A stretch of DNA of 64,000 nucleotides. Source: Stutzerimonas stutzeri (GTDB taxonomy: Bacteria; Pseudomonadota; Gammaproteobacteria; Pseudomonadales; Pseudomonadaceae). Every line of letters starts with the position of its first letter. The stretch's first letter is position 1. The stretch spans positions 3,410,001-3,474,000 of the forward strand of contig CP077641.1 in NCBI GenBank assembly GCA_019056435.1. Reading direction: 5' to 3'. Below the pieces are notes generated by a model. It searched no databases, was not told the DNA's origin, and was given only the letters and a program-made list of their open reading frames with translations. This document shows positions 28,691 to 38,526 of the stretch, in pieces. Made by a program: the position numbers and the translations under genes.

Positions 28691-28700
28691 AAATACCGCG

Positions 28701-28720
28701 CCGGCCGCGGGAGCGGCCGG
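28701..28720 (+). terminator. GC hairpin with GGGA tetraloop between epimerase and hemH
   Basis: CCGGCCGC and GCGGCCGG form a perfect 8-bp stem closed by a GGGA (GNRA-type) loop, 10 bp after the epimerase stop and 30 bp before hemH. Only a weak CTCTT follows, so it may be a partial terminator, mRNA-processing site or stabiliser rather than a full stop. Confidence 0.45.
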
Positions 28721-28750
28721 GCCTCTTAAACCCGTAGTCAGGAAAGTCGT

Positions 28751-29776
28751 ATGGCTGAGCAGGCGTTGTTGTTGGTCAATCTGGGTTCACCCGCCTCCAC
28801 GGAAGTCGCCGATGTCCGCCGGTATCTCAACCAGTTTCTGATGGACCCCTATGTCGTGGACCTGCCTTGGCCGCTGCGCCGCTTGCTGGTCTCGATGATC
28901 CTTATCAAGCGACCCGCGCAGTCGGCCCATGCATACGCCTCGATCTGGTGGCCGGAGGGCTCGCCGCTGGTGGTGCTGAGCAAGCAGCTGACCGACGCCG
29001 TTAGGCCTTACTGGAAGGAAGGCCCGGTGGAGTTGGCGATGCGCTACGGCGAACCCTCGATCGAGGGCGCGCTGGTCCGGCTGGCCGGGCAGGGCATTCG
29101 GCAGGTCACGCTCGCGCCGTTGTATCCGCAGTTCGCCGAGAGCACCACGACGACGGCGATCGAGGAAGCGCGACGGGTGATCCGCGAAAAGCGCCTCGAT
29201 ATCAAGTTGTCGATCCTGCAGCCATTCTTCGACCAGCCCGAATACCTCGATGCGCTCGTCGACAGTGCCAGACCCTACCTAGCGCAGGGATTCGATCATC
29301 TGCTGCTGAGTTTCCATGGTCTACCCGAGCGCCACCTGCACAAGACCGATCCCACCGGTGCGCATTGTCTCAAGGGTGAGGATTGTTGCCAGCGGGCGGA
29401 AGGGGCAGTACTCGCCAGCTGCTATAGGGCGCAATGCATCCAGAGCGCGGCGGCGTTCGCGGAGCGCGCCGGCCTGCGCGACGACCAATGGTCGGTGTCT
29501 TTTCAGTCGCGTCTGGGTCGGGCGAAGTGGATCGAACCCTATACCGAGACCCGCCTCGACGAGCTGGCGGCGAGTGGCGTGAAGAAGCTGATGGTCATGT
29601 GCCCGGCCTTCGTCTCCGATTGCATCGAGACGCTGGAGGAGATTGGTGATCGCGGTCGCGAGCAATTCATCGAAGCCGGCGGTGCCGAACTGCAGCTGAT
29701 CCCATGCCTCAATACGCACGAGCGTTGGGTGCAGGCGCTGGTCGCCCTGTGCCGTCGCGCCCCGCTGTCGCTCTGA
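28751..29776 (+). CDS. hemH: Ferrochelatase
   Basis: The 341-residue enzyme begins [17 protein letters not shown] and contains [18 protein letters not shown], the catalytic-His region [18 protein letters not shown] and the acidic [13 protein letters not shown]. It inserts ferrous iron into protoporphyrin IX, the last haem step, at the inner membrane. Its place in the light island makes sense: free protoporphyrin is a photosensitiser, so light-driven hemH expression would limit photodamage. That link is inference from context and from similar P. putida gene order. Confidence 0.96.
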   Translation: MAEQALLLVNLGSPASTEVADVRRYLNQFLMDPYVVDLPWPLRRLLVSMILIKRPAQSAHAYASIWWPEGSPLVVLSKQLTDAVRPYWKEGPVELAMRYGEPSIEGALVRLAGQGIRQVTLAPLYPQFAESTTTTAIEEARRVIREKRLDIKLSILQPFFDQPEYLDALVDSARPYLAQGFDHLLLSFHGLPERHLHKTDPTGAHCLKGEDCCQRAEGAVLASCYRAQCIQSAAAFAERAGLRDDQWSVSFQSRLGRAKWIEPYTETRLDELAASGVKKLMVMCPAFVSDCIETLEEIGDRGREQFIEAGGAELQLIPCLNTHERWVQALVALCRRAPLSL

Positions 29777-29803
29777 GCGCCAGCCACGGCGCGGCGGGCC
29801 CGC

Positions 29804-32440
29804 TCAGGCTTGCAGCGTCAGTTGCAGTTGTTCGAACTGAGCCAACGGCACCGGGCGACCGAACAGATAGCCCTGGAACAAGCCGCAGCCGTTGAGCTCC
29901 AGGAGCTGACGTTGAGCGTCGGTTTCCACGCCCTCGGCGATTACCTCGAGGTTCAGTCCGGTGGCGAGCGCGCAGGTCGCGCGCACGATCGTCTGACTGC
30001 TGGTGTCCTCGACGAGCTGGCGCACGAAGGACTGGTCAATCTTCAACTGGTCCAGTGGCAGATGCTGCAGGTAGGCCATCGATGAATAGCCGGTGCCAAA
30101 GTCGTCGATGGAGAAGCGGATGCCGTGTGCCTTGAGCATTTTCATTCGCAGGATCGCTTCGTCCATGTCATCGAGCAGCAGCGATTCGGTCAGCTCGAGC
30201 TTGAGCAGGTGCGGATCGGCGCCGGTCTGCTCCAGCAGATCGAGCAGCCGCTCGACAAAGTCGGCCTGATACAGCAGGTGCGCGCTGAGGTTGACGGCCA
30301 GGGTCAGCCGAGAACGCGGCGGCTGAGCAGCCCAGGCGGCGAGTTGTTCACAGGCCTGGCGCAGCACGACGAAATCCAGCGCCTGGATCAGCCCGGAACG
30401 TTCGGCCGGGCCGATGAAGTGGATCGGCGCCAGCAGACCGCGTTGTGGGTGTTCCCAGCGCACCAGCACTTCCGCGCCGACCAGCGCGCCGTCGCGCCCG
30501 ACCTGCGGCTGAAAATGGATGACGAATTCGCCATGGCTGAGGCCGTGCCGGATCTCATCCTCGAGCTTGAGGCGTTCCTGCACCGCCTGCTGCATGCGTG
30601 GGTCGAAGAAGCGCAGGGCGTCGCGCCCGGCCTGTTTGGCTTCGTACATCGACATGTCGGCACGCTTCATCAGCTCTTCGGCGTCGCTGTCGTGCTCGCT
30701 GAACAGCACCACGCCGATGCTCGCGCTGCTGTGCAGAGTCAGTTCGCCCAGTCGGTACGGGTGCTTGAGCGATGACAGCAGCTTCTCGCTGACCTGCTCG
30801 GCCTGCGCCGCGGCGTATTCGGGATTGGTTTCCAGGTCTTCAAGCATCACCACGAATTCGTCGCCGCCCAGCCGCGCCACGGTATCGCTGCCGCGAACCT
30901 CGCGACCCAGGCGTTCGGCGACCAGGCACAGCAATTGATCCCCTGCCTGGTGCCCGTGCAGGTCGTTGACGTTCTTGAAGTTGTCCAGATCGATGAACAT
31001 CAAGGCGCCATTGCGGCGGCTGCGACTGCATCCGACCAGGGCCTGTTGCAGGCGGTCGATGAGCAGGCGACGGTTAGGCAGGCCGCTCAGCGGATCGTAA
31101 AAGGCCAGATTGTGGATGCGCTCTTCGGCGGCCTTGCGCTCGGTAATGTCGGTAAAGGCCGCAACGTAGTGAGTGACCTGGCCCTGAGCGTCGAGGACAG
31201 TACTGATGGTGAGCCATTCGGGGTAGATTTCCCCGCTTTTGCGGCGGTTCCAGATCTCGCCTTGCCAGGCACCGGTCTGTTCGAGACTGCCCCACATCTC
31301 CTGATAGAACTCGCGCGAGTGCCGTCCCGAGGCGAGCAGACGGGTGTCCTGACCGATGGCCTCGGCCGCACTGTAGCCGCTGATCTCGGTGAAGGCCTGG
31401 TTGACGCGCAGGATGCGGTTCTGCGCATCGGTGATGATCATGCCCTGTTGGCATTCGAAGGCGATGGCGGCGATGCGGCGTTCCTGCTCGGCATGGGCCC
31501 GCTCGGTGATGTCCCGGCTCAGGCAGACGACAGCCCGCTTGCTCGACTCGGCATGGGCGAGGCGCTGGGCGCGGGCCTCGAAGACCCGCATGCCTGTCGC
31601 GGTCTGCAGCGGGTACTCGTGCACGCCGCTACCGTGTCCGTCCAGGGTGTCGCGAATGAATGCGAGAAATCGCTGCGCCTGTGGCTCCGGCAGCAGGTCG
31701 GAGAGACAGCGGCCGACCAGCGTTTCGTTGGAAATGGGCAGCACCTCGGGATCACCGGCGATCACCTCAAGGTAGCGGCCATCCTCATCGAGCACCGCGA
31801 GCGAATCGGGAATGGCTTGGGTGACGGCCCGCAGCCGTGCCTGGCTGAGTTTCATGGCACGCTCGATCTGGTCGCGCCTGAGGATGTCGCCTAGGAGCAG
31901 GCCAAGCACCACGACCGAGGGAGGCAGCACCAGGAGCATCGGAACGCCCACCAGACTCAGCGTCGGCGGTGCCAGCCCGGTCGGCAGCAGCCAGAGCGAA
32001 GCGACCACGCCGACGTGCAGGAGCAAGCCGAACAACAAGAGCTGCCAGACGCCGACGCCAATCGAACCACGGCGGCGCAGGTGTCGATAGAGCAGCCCCA
32101 GGGCGATCGGCATCACCACGTTGATCAAGCCGACCCAGACACCCGCACCGCCCAGCCAGGCCCGGTAACCGCCAGCGAGCACGCCCGCGATCGCTGCCAC
32201 CAGCGGCCCACCGAACAACGCGGCCATACTCAGCACCACGGTCCGCGCATCGAAGATCACCCCGGCCTGCGCGACGATGGGCATCAGCATGCCCACGATG
32301 CAGGCGCTGCCGAACCACACACCCGCCAGGCATTGGGCGCGGGTCTGGTGGCTCTGGCCCCAGTGGCGCGCACTGAACGACAGCAGCCAGCAGAGGGCAA
32401 GCAACACCGCGGCGTTTTCCACAAAGGCGTAGGTGGTCAA
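29804..32440 (-). CDS. 5TM-PAS-PAS-GGDEF-EAL membrane c-di-GMP protein
   Basis: The 878-residue protein has about five or six N-terminal membrane helices (residues 1-190) with the 5TMR-LYT-like stretch FDARTVVLSMAALFGGPLVAAIAG. Two PAS domains follow (~210-325 and ~335-445). A GGDEF domain has an intact LGGDEFVVML, and an EAL domain reads EVLVRW instead of EALLRW but keeps NLSAHLL, DDFGTGYSSMAYL and EGVET. EVL variants are often active, so phosphodiesterase activity is likely. Convergent with hemH. Confidence 0.92.
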   Translation of the reverse strand: MTTYAFVENAAVLLALCWLLSFSARHWGQSHQTRAQCLAGVWFGSACIVGMLMPIVAQAGVIFDARTVVLSMAALFGGPLVAAIAGVLAGGYRAWLGGAGVWVGLINVVMPIALGLLYRHLRRRGSIGVGVWQLLLFGLLLHVGVVASLWLLPTGLAPPTLSLVGVPMLLVLPPSVVVLGLLLGDILRRDQIERAMKLSQARLRAVTQAIPDSLAVLDEDGRYLEVIAGDPEVLPISNETLVGRCLSDLLPEPQAQRFLAFIRDTLDGHGSGVHEYPLQTATGMRVFEARAQRLAHAESSKRAVVCLSRDITERAHAEQERRIAAIAFECQQGMIITDAQNRILRVNQAFTEISGYSAAEAIGQDTRLLASGRHSREFYQEMWGSLEQTGAWQGEIWNRRKSGEIYPEWLTISTVLDAQGQVTHYVAAFTDITERKAAEERIHNLAFYDPLSGLPNRRLLIDRLQQALVGCSRSRRNGALMFIDLDNFKNVNDLHGHQAGDQLLCLVAERLGREVRGSDTVARLGGDEFVVMLEDLETNPEYAAAQAEQVSEKLLSSLKHPYRLGELTLHSSASIGVVLFSEHDSDAEELMKRADMSMYEAKQAGRDALRFFDPRMQQAVQERLKLEDEIRHGLSHGEFVIHFQPQVGRDGALVGAEVLVRWEHPQRGLLAPIHFIGPAERSGLIQALDFVVLRQACEQLAAWAAQPPRSRLTLAVNLSAHLLYQADFVERLLDLLEQTGADPHLLKLELTESLLLDDMDEAILRMKMLKAHGIRFSIDDFGTGYSSMAYLQHLPLDQLKIDQSFVRQLVEDTSSQTIVRATCALATGLNLEVIAEGVETDAQRQLLELNGCGLFQGYLFGRPVPLAQFEQLQLTLQA

Positions 32441-32627
32441 GGAAAGGGTTCCAGTCCAGGCGCCGTCCGGTGGCGGGTCAGTAATAGCGGTTCGCTATTA
32501 TTCGCGTTTATGCCCGGATTCGGCAAATGCGCAGGCGAAACGGCCAGTGACGGGCACCGGGCCGTGACATCAGCGTATCGGCGGGAGGTTGGATCGCTTA
32601 AGCGCGGCGTTTGAAAAGCGCAGCGTG

Positions 32628-33074
32628 TCAGCCTTTCAGGGCAGCGAGCTCGGCTTTCAGTTGCGCGACTTCAGCTTCGAGCTCTCGGACACGCTGCCGG
32701 GCCTCGACCTCGGGTGAGACATCCTTCTGGATGCCGATGAAATACGTCAGCTGGTCGCCTTCGTTGAAAACCGGCGTGATGGACAGCTCGTTCCAGAAGG
32801 CGCTGCCATCCTTGCGGTAGTTGCGGATGATCTGGCGACACGGCTTGTTGCTGCGCACGGCCTCGCGGATGGCGGCCAGGCCCGGCTGCTGGCGGTCATC
32901 GGCCTGCAGGAAGCGGCAGTCCTGATAAAGGATGTCGTCCACTTCGTATCCCGTCAGGCGCTGGAAAGCCGGGTTGGCGTAAATGAGGATGTTGTCCTCG
33001 CCCTCCTGCTCGGCGACCACGATTCCGTCGTTGGATGCTTCGATTACCAGTTGCAGCAGCTTGGCATTGATCAT
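32628..33074 (-). CDS. Short LOV-domain blue-light photoreceptor (PplA / PpSB1-LOV-like)
   Basis: This 148-residue protein is one LOV domain with short helical caps. It begins MINAKLLQLVIEASNDGIVV and has the flavin-cysteine motif YQDCRFLQADD, then IIRNYRKDGSAFWNELSITP and YFIGIQKDV. The C-terminal helix (residues ~118-148, ELEAEVAQLKAEL) should form a coiled coil. This is the P. putida short-LOV type (PpSB1/PpSB2), and blue light forms an FMN-cysteinyl adduct. In P. putida such a protein antagonises class II LitR repressors; two such regulators are encoded here. Confidence 0.94.
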   Translation of the reverse strand: MINAKLLQLVIEASNDGIVVAEQEGEDNILIYANPAFQRLTGYEVDDILYQDCRFLQADDRQQPGLAAIREAVRSNKPCRQIIRNYRKDGSAFWNELSITPVFNEGDQLTYFIGIQKDVSPEVEARQRVRELEAEVAQLKAELAALKG

Positions 33075-33181
33075 CGGGGCGTCTCTTGGGCGTTTCGCGG
33101 CATTCTAGAACAACTTTGCCGGGCCAGGCACGGGCGTTCATCGTCGCTGTGCGACAGAGCGAGGAGGGGGAGGCGGAGGGC

Positions 33182-33550
33182 TCAGCGGCCGGCGGCGAGC
33201 GTGATCGACACCGAGTCGGCGAATCGCAGCGCATGCGGCTTGTCGACCTCGACCTGTGCGTGACACACGCTCGGCTCGCGCATCACCAGGTCGAGCAGCT
33301 CCTGAGTCATGCGTTCGAGCAGGCTGAACCGGTTGTTCTCGACATGGGCGATCACGGCCTTGGTCAAGGTGCGATAGTTCAGGGTGTCCTCGATGTCGTT
33401 CGCACGGACCACGTTCCGTGCGGGATAGAGGACCCCGATATTGATGACCACATCCTGTTTGTTGCGGATATCGTCGTCGTTGATTCCGATGTAGGTGCGC
33501 AGGCGCAGGTCCTTGATGCGTATGCGCGCCATGCCGGATTCGAGCGCCAT
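33182..33550 (-). CDS. folX: Dihydroneopterin triphosphate 2'-epimerase
   Basis: The 122-residue protein carries MARIRIKDLRLRTYIGI, the T-fold start shared with FolB. Further matches to FolX are DIEDTLNYRTLTKAVIAHVENNRFSLLERMTQELLDLV and VEVDKPHALRFADSVSI. It epimerises the 2'-carbon of dihydroneopterin triphosphate. Its ATG overlaps the folE stop (TGATG), so the two are coupled. I keep the ATG at 33550; a second one lies at 33532. Confidence 0.93.
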   Translation of the reverse strand: MALESGMARIRIKDLRLRTYIGINDDDIRNKQDVVINIGVLYPARNVVRANDIEDTLNYRTLTKAVIAHVENNRFSLLERMTQELLDLVMREPSVCHAQVEVDKPHALRFADSVSITLAAGR

Positions 33551-34103
33551 CAGTGGGACCTGCCGATCAGCTGCAGGAACTCCATGCGTGTCGTGCAGGA
33601 CTCGCGGAAGGTGCCGAGCATCACCGAGGTGTTCATCACCGAGTTCTGCTTTCGACGCCGCGCATCTTCATGCACATGTGCTGCGCCTCGATCACCACGG
33701 CGACTCCGGCGGCGCGGGTCACTTCCTGGATGGCCTCGGCGATCTGGCGGGTGAGGTTCTCCTGGATCTGCAGGCGTCGCGCATACATGTCCACGATTCG
33801 CGCTACCTTCGAAAGCCCCAGCACTTTCCCGGTGGGAATGTAGGCCACGTGGGCCTTGCCGATGAAGGGCAGCAGATGGTGCTCGCACAGCGAATAGAGT
33901 TCGATGTCCTGGACGATGACCATCTCGTCGTTGGTCGAGGCAAAGAGCGCGCCGTTTACCACGTCTTCGAGCCGCTCACCGTAGCCCTTGCACAGGTACT
34001 GCATGGCCTTCGCGGCGCGCTTGGTGTCGAGCAACCCCTCCCGCTCCGGGTCCTCGCCGAGCCCGACGAGGATCTGCTGGTAGTGACTGGAAAGTTCGGT
34101 CAT
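33550..34103 (-). CDS. folE: GTP cyclohydrolase I (frameshifted near 3' end)
   Basis: ATG 34103 ([34 protein letters not shown]) fits the family start; the longer frame upstream is spurious. The zinc/active-site region [25 protein letters not shown] and [13 protein letters not shown] are intact. At 33650-33652 one missing A/T breaks the frame between [10 protein letters not shown] and [17 protein letters not shown]. Joined length is 183-184 residues, normal. It makes dihydroneopterin triphosphate from GTP. Expressed with folX in the light island, perhaps supplying a pterin or folate antenna for photolyase. Confidence 0.92.
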
Positions 34104-34166
34104 GCAAAGGACCCTCATGCAGCGAGATGCGCTGAAAATGCCGTTCCACGGCGACGTTGCGCGAAA

Positions 34167-34193
34167 GTTATACCAAAAGTCATAGTTGTACAA
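34167..34193 (-). promoter_or_regulatory. folE-folX promoter with TTGTACAA box
   Basis: TTGTACAA (34186-34193) and TATAAC (minus strand, complement of 34167-34172) make a plausible promoter reading toward folE. The palindrome overlaps the -35 position; spacing is 15-16 bp depending on the -35 chosen. It matches the boxes before the DUF523-MerR-phrB operon. Confidence 0.65.
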
Positions 34194-34213
34194 GAATTAC
34201 GGCGGATCCTGCC

Positions 34214-34609
34214 TTATCGCTTGCAGCGATCCGTGCATCGACGAGCGCCGTCGGGGTGCGGCAACCAGGCCAGGTGGGGGCGGGCAAGGCTGAACAGGCG
34301 ATAGGCGGCCAGCAGCAAAGGACGAAGCGGCCGCCAGCCGAGCGGCGCGGCCCAGGTGTGAAGGCCCGCTGCTCGCCAACTCCAATAGGTTGCGTCCAGG
34401 CCGGTCAGCCATTGGCCGTTGGCGCTTAGCGCATGGAGCTTGGCACGTAGCTGGTCCGTTGATCGGCCCTCTACAGCGAAGTCCGGGTCGTTGATGTCTA
34501 CCAATTGAAGACGGGCCGGATCGGCATGGCGACGCAGCCAGGCGATTTCTCTGGCGCACAGCGGACAGGCCCCGTCCACGAACAATGTCAGGGGAAGTGC
34601 AGGCGACAT
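34214..34609 (-). CDS. DUF393 (DCC-family) thiol-disulfide oxidoreductase-like protein
   Basis: ATG 34609 with GAGAGG upstream gives 131 residues; a much longer open frame upstream is antisense to the MerR gene. It starts with LTLFVDGACPLCAREIAWLRRHA, the DGxCPxC motif of DUF393. The rest is LVDINDPDF...GLDATYWSWRAAGLHTWAAPLGW. DUF393 proteins are thioredoxin-like with unknown partners and recur in bacterial light-responsive clusters. It is divergent from the second MerR gene, with boxes between. Confidence 0.87.
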   Translation of the reverse strand: MSPALPLTLFVDGACPLCAREIAWLRRHADPARLQLVDINDPDFAVEGRSTDQLRAKLHALSANGQWLTGLDATYWSWRAAGLHTWAAPLGWRPLRPLLLAAYRLFSLARPHLAWLPHPDGARRCTDRCKR

Positions 34610-34625
34610 GTCGAACCTCTCGGTT

Positions 34626-34642
34626 TGTATAGCTTTTGTACA
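34626..34642. promoter_or_regulatory. TGTATA/TGTACA boxes between DUF393 gene and second MerR gene
   Basis: TGTATA at 34626-34631 and TGTACA at 34637-34642 are 11 bp apart, one helical turn, in the 93-bp divergent region. On the minus strand TTGTAA, a 17-bp spacer and TAGGCT precede them as a possible DUF393 promoter. Repression of both directions and autoregulation of the MerR gene are inferred. Confidence 0.62.
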
Positions 34643-34702
34643 GCCTATGCCGCCTGGGCCTGGGTTACAATGCGCGACCCATTCGCATGAGCTCCTTGCG
34701 TC

Positions 34703-35659
34703 ATGACTGATTTCGCCCGTGCTTCCAAGCTGCTCGCCAACGAGTCCCTCAAGCAGGAAGAATTGTTCCCGATTCGCGAAGTGTCGAGGCTCACCGGCGT
34801 CAACCCGGTGACGTTGCGTGCCTGGGAACGGCGTTATGGTCTGATCCAGCCCACGCGTACCGAAAGCGGGCATCGCCTCTACTCGATGGCTGATATCGAA
34901 GCGGTTCGCAATATCCTGGCCTGGACCGAGCGGGGTGTTGCAGTCAGCAAGGTCGGCAGCATCCTGTCGCGCAACGCCGCGACGCGCGCCAGTGCGCCGC
35001 CCGAGCAGCAGGAAGCGGTGGCAGGCGAGTGGGGCGAATGGCAGGCCCAGGTTCAACAGGCCGTCGGCGATTTCGACGAGGTGCGCTTGGACCAGGTCTA
35101 CGGACAGATCTTTTCTACCTACCCGGTGCCGGTCGTGTTTCAGGAAGTGCTCTTGCCGTTGTGGCAGCAACTGCTGTCGCGCCGTGACGAGTTTGGCCGC
35201 AGCAGCGAATGGCTGTTTCTCGATGCCTATCTGCGCGCGCGCGTGCTGCAGCGGTTGCAGCTGGCCCGTGGTCGTGCCGAAAAACGGGTGTTGCTCGCCG
35301 GCGTGACCGGGCAATGCCGCGAACTCGAACTGCTGGTCGCCGGGCTGCTGCTCTCCAGTGAGAATGTGGCAGTACACGTATTGGCAATCGGTCAGCCACT
35401 CGATGAGCTGACGCTGGTCTGCGAGAAAGTCCAGCCTCACGCCTTGATCCTGTATTCGAACGTTCCGCCGAATGCGCTGATCCTGCGCCAGCTTTCACGA
35501 CTGGCATTGTCGGTCGATTGCCCGCTGGCGATGGCGGGTGAGGCGGCGGAATTCTCGGAGGAGGGGTTGCGCGGCACACCGATCGCCTGTCTGGGCAATT
35601 CCGGCAAGCTGATGCAGCACCGGTTGATGCAGTTCCTGTCGGGCCGCCTCGATACCTGA
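34703..35659 (+). CDS. MerR-family regulator, class II LitR (PplR)-like
   Basis: The 318-residue intact paralogue of the regulator at 25421-26358. The winged helix reads FPIREVSRLTGVNPVTLRAWERRYGLIQPTRTESGHRLY, almost the same recognition sequence. The C-terminal half has a Rossmann-like fold (KRVLLAGVTGQCRELELLVAGLLL, HALILYSNVPPN) but no DxHxxG cobalamin motif. It probably recognises the TTGTACAA-type boxes. Two paralogues with a LOV antirepressor parallel the P. putida PplR/PplA system. Confidence 0.91.
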   Translation: MTDFARASKLLANESLKQEELFPIREVSRLTGVNPVTLRAWERRYGLIQPTRTESGHRLYSMADIEAVRNILAWTERGVAVSKVGSILSRNAATRASAPPEQQEAVAGEWGEWQAQVQQAVGDFDEVRLDQVYGQIFSTYPVPVVFQEVLLPLWQQLLSRRDEFGRSSEWLFLDAYLRARVLQRLQLARGRAEKRVLLAGVTGQCRELELLVAGLLLSSENVAVHVLAIGQPLDELTLVCEKVQPHALILYSNVPPNALILRQLSRLALSVDCPLAMAGEAAEFSEEGLRGTPIACLGNSGKLMQHRLMQFLSGRLDT

Positions 35660-35729
35660 CGCGACCCCCGAACAATTGTGCTGCGGTGCGGTTGGCGCGA
35701 TGCTGTGTTCCCCAGCCGAGCGCGTGCCA

Positions 35730-38254
35730 ATGACTCGACCCGATCCTCGTCTTCATCGTCCCCCCTGGATCGCCTGCCTAACGGCCTGCGAGTGCGGATG
35801 GTGCCGTCAGTCGCCGGCACCCAGTCCGCTGCGCTGGTGCGTATCCACGCGGGCTCGCACGACGCTCCGGTGGCGTATCCGGGACTGGCGCACTTCCTCG
35901 AGCACATGCTGTTCCTGGGCAGCGCGCAGTACACGGCGGAAGCCGCGCTGATGCCCTTCGTGCAGGGTGTGGGCGGCCAGCTCAACGCGACCACCCGCGA
36001 GCGCCATACCGACTTCTTCTTCCAAGTGCCGGCGCGACATCTCGAGCAGGCCTTGCTGCGCCTGCTGGACATGCTGACGCAGCCCAGCCTCGACCTGGAG
36101 CGCAGCGGCGCGAGCGTGAGGTGTTGAATGCCGAATTCCTTGCTCGCGCGCAGGACAGGGAAACGCTTTGCGACGCCGCGTTGGCGACGGCGATCACCCC
36201 GATGCACCCGGCCAGCCGCTTTCATGCCGGGCACCGCGAGACGCTCCCCGTGGACGACCCGGATTTCCAGCAGGCCCTGCGGGGCTACTCTCGACCACGC
36301 CTACCGCACCGGAAACATCGAGCTGCTCCTGACGGGGCCGCAGGACCGCAGCGAGCTACAGCGCCTTGCCCAGATGGCTGATACCAGGCTGCGGCCGGGC
36401 GCGCCCATGCCGCAGAGCGCGCCCGCGCTGCACGCACGCACCGATCGATGGCTGACCCTGCATCTGCCGCAGGCCCGGCCGCGGTTGTTGCTCGGTTTCG
36501 TCATCGATGGATGCCCCCAGTCAGCGTCCGTAGATGACTATCTGGCGAGCTGGATCGCGTCCGAAGCGCCAGGCGGCCTGCTGGCACGGTTGCGCGACGC
36601 CGACCTGTGCCGGGGACTGGCGATGCGCGTGCCGTACCGGTTTGGCGACCAGGGCGTGCTGGTCATCGAAGCCGTGCTGGGGGAGGCCGGGCGACGACAG
36701 CGCGCCGTCGTTGCCGGCGCGGTGCTCGACTGGTTGCGCTTTTTCGCCGCTCCGGCCTGCTGGCCGGTTTGCAGCGCGGACTATCAGGAGGCAACGCGTC
36801 GTCGCCTCCTGGGTGCCGAGCCGCTGCAACGGCTGCGGCACTGGGTCGAGCCGGGCGCCTGGTCCTGTGAGGCCGGCCCGGAGCCAGAGGCGGTGAAAGC
36901 CCTGGTGCGGTGCATGCTGGCTAGCGACCCGGTGATGCTGACCCTCACAGGCGAAGACGGCGCGAGCGGCGAGCCGGTTGCCCAGGGCTTTCCGCTGCGC
37001 ATGACACACCAGACGCCGGAGCCCATGGCGATGCCGGACTGGTGCTGGCAAGTGCCGCAGCCAAACCCCTGGTTGCGTTCGACCAGCGACATGATCGAAA
37101 GCGGTCAGCCTGCCGAAACGCTGCCGCTGCGCGCCCTTGGGCCGCAGGATGAAGGCGGGCAGGGCGCACTGATGCTGCGCTGGCGGTTCACGAACCCTCC
37201 AGCGGTTCGACACTGGCACGCCGTCGATCTGGCATTGCGCAGCCGCGTCTGGGCGGCGCGGCAGGCGGGCGTGGAGCTGGCGTTCGAGCACCTTGGGTGC
37301 AGCTGGACGCTGAGCCTGCGCGGGTTCGCGGAGATCATGCCGGATATCCTCGCTGACCTGTCACCGCTGCTGGCACGGCCTCCCGCCAGGTGTGTGGTTG
37401 AGGGTGCGTCTCGTGCCGAGCAAGCCGCCACGCTCGGGCAGGACGCAATGCTGCTGCGTCAGTTGCTCGACCGGCTGCCCCAGGCCGTGGCAGACCCAGG
37501 CGAGTCGCTGTCAACCTGCCTTGCTGCTGCCGAAACGGCCAATCTGGAAGACCACTGGCATGACGCTGTCTGGGAAGGGCTGGCGGTCGGCTTTCCCGAG
37601 GCGCGCATGGCGACGCTGCAGAGTGCTCTACGGAGCCTGCCGGGCAGGCCGATCAGCGGCGCGATGGCTTCGGTCGCGCCTGGCCGGACGAATCGCTGGC
37701 TGCATATTCCCGGTCCATCGGGTGGTGACGTGGCCTATGTGCTGTTTCGTCCGCTGCCCGGGCTCGATGCACCATCCGAGGCGGCCTGGCGCGTCCTTGG
37801 CCGGCTATTGGAAGGCGCGTTCTTCCGCCGGCTGCGCAGCGAATTGCAGTTGGGCTACGCCGTGCTATGCCGCTTTGGTCAATTCGCCGGACAGGCTGGG
37901 GTGTTCTTTGCGGTGCAGTCGCCGACGGCTTCTGCTGGCGAGATCCACCGGCATGTCGAGGCCTTTATCGAGGCACTCTCCCTGAGACTGCACGACTGGC
38001 CTGCGCGAGACTTGGCGTCGGTCACGCGCGAAACGGCCGAGCAGCAGGGCGAAGCGCTGGCCGAGTGGCGCGGCCGCAGCGAGCGGGCCTGGCAGGCGGT
38101 ACTGGCCGGTCAGGCGCCGGAGCACATCGAGGCGGTCAGGGCAGCGATGGGCGTGCTGCGGCCAGCGGACCTGATCCAGGCGTCGCGTTCGCTGAACGGA
38201 GCGGGGCGACTGGTGCTCTCCAACGCTCCGATGCCGACGTCCGAGTGGCCTTAG
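35730..38254 (+). CDS. pqqF: PQQ biosynthesis-associated M16 protease (three frameshifts)
   Basis: ATG 35730 starts MTRPDPRLHR; breaks at 35760-35765, 36101-36104 (one missing base each) and 36287-36291 (one extra) restore one ~840-residue protein. The zinc motif is HFLEH in YPGLAHFLEHMLFLGSAQY, the inverted HxxEH of pitrilysin/M16 enzymes, with a downstream Glu in the region EREVLNAEFLAR. PqqF-type proteases help release the PqqA-derived cross-linked peptide during PQQ synthesis. No pqqA-E lies in the window, so the rest is elsewhere; the linkage to the alcohol-oxidation genes that follow is meaningful. Confidence 0.85.
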
Positions 38255-38526
38255 GGCCGCGCTGAACCGGATCGTTTTCCCCAGATCGTTCGGTCCTCGA
38301 CGGCGCGCCGGGGCGGTACCCGCACTGGGCAGCACCTCCAAAGCGCAACGGCGTAATACCGAAGCCTTGCTTCCAGCGGCGCGGCAACCACCTCATAGGT
38401 AGGCGATACGGTGCTTGCGGCCAAAGCAGTAGCAAAACGCCGCCATCGCAGCGTATGGCGCTCCAGAGGCGCTTTCGATAATCCGCCTCGACACGACTGC
38501 CCGTCGTCCCATCAGCGGAGAGCGCC

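Noticed and set aside
34610..35440. Long 5' extension of the DUF393 frame to 408 residues
   Set aside because: The extension is antisense to the intact MerR gene; the ribosome site and DGxCPxC start fit the ATG at 34609.
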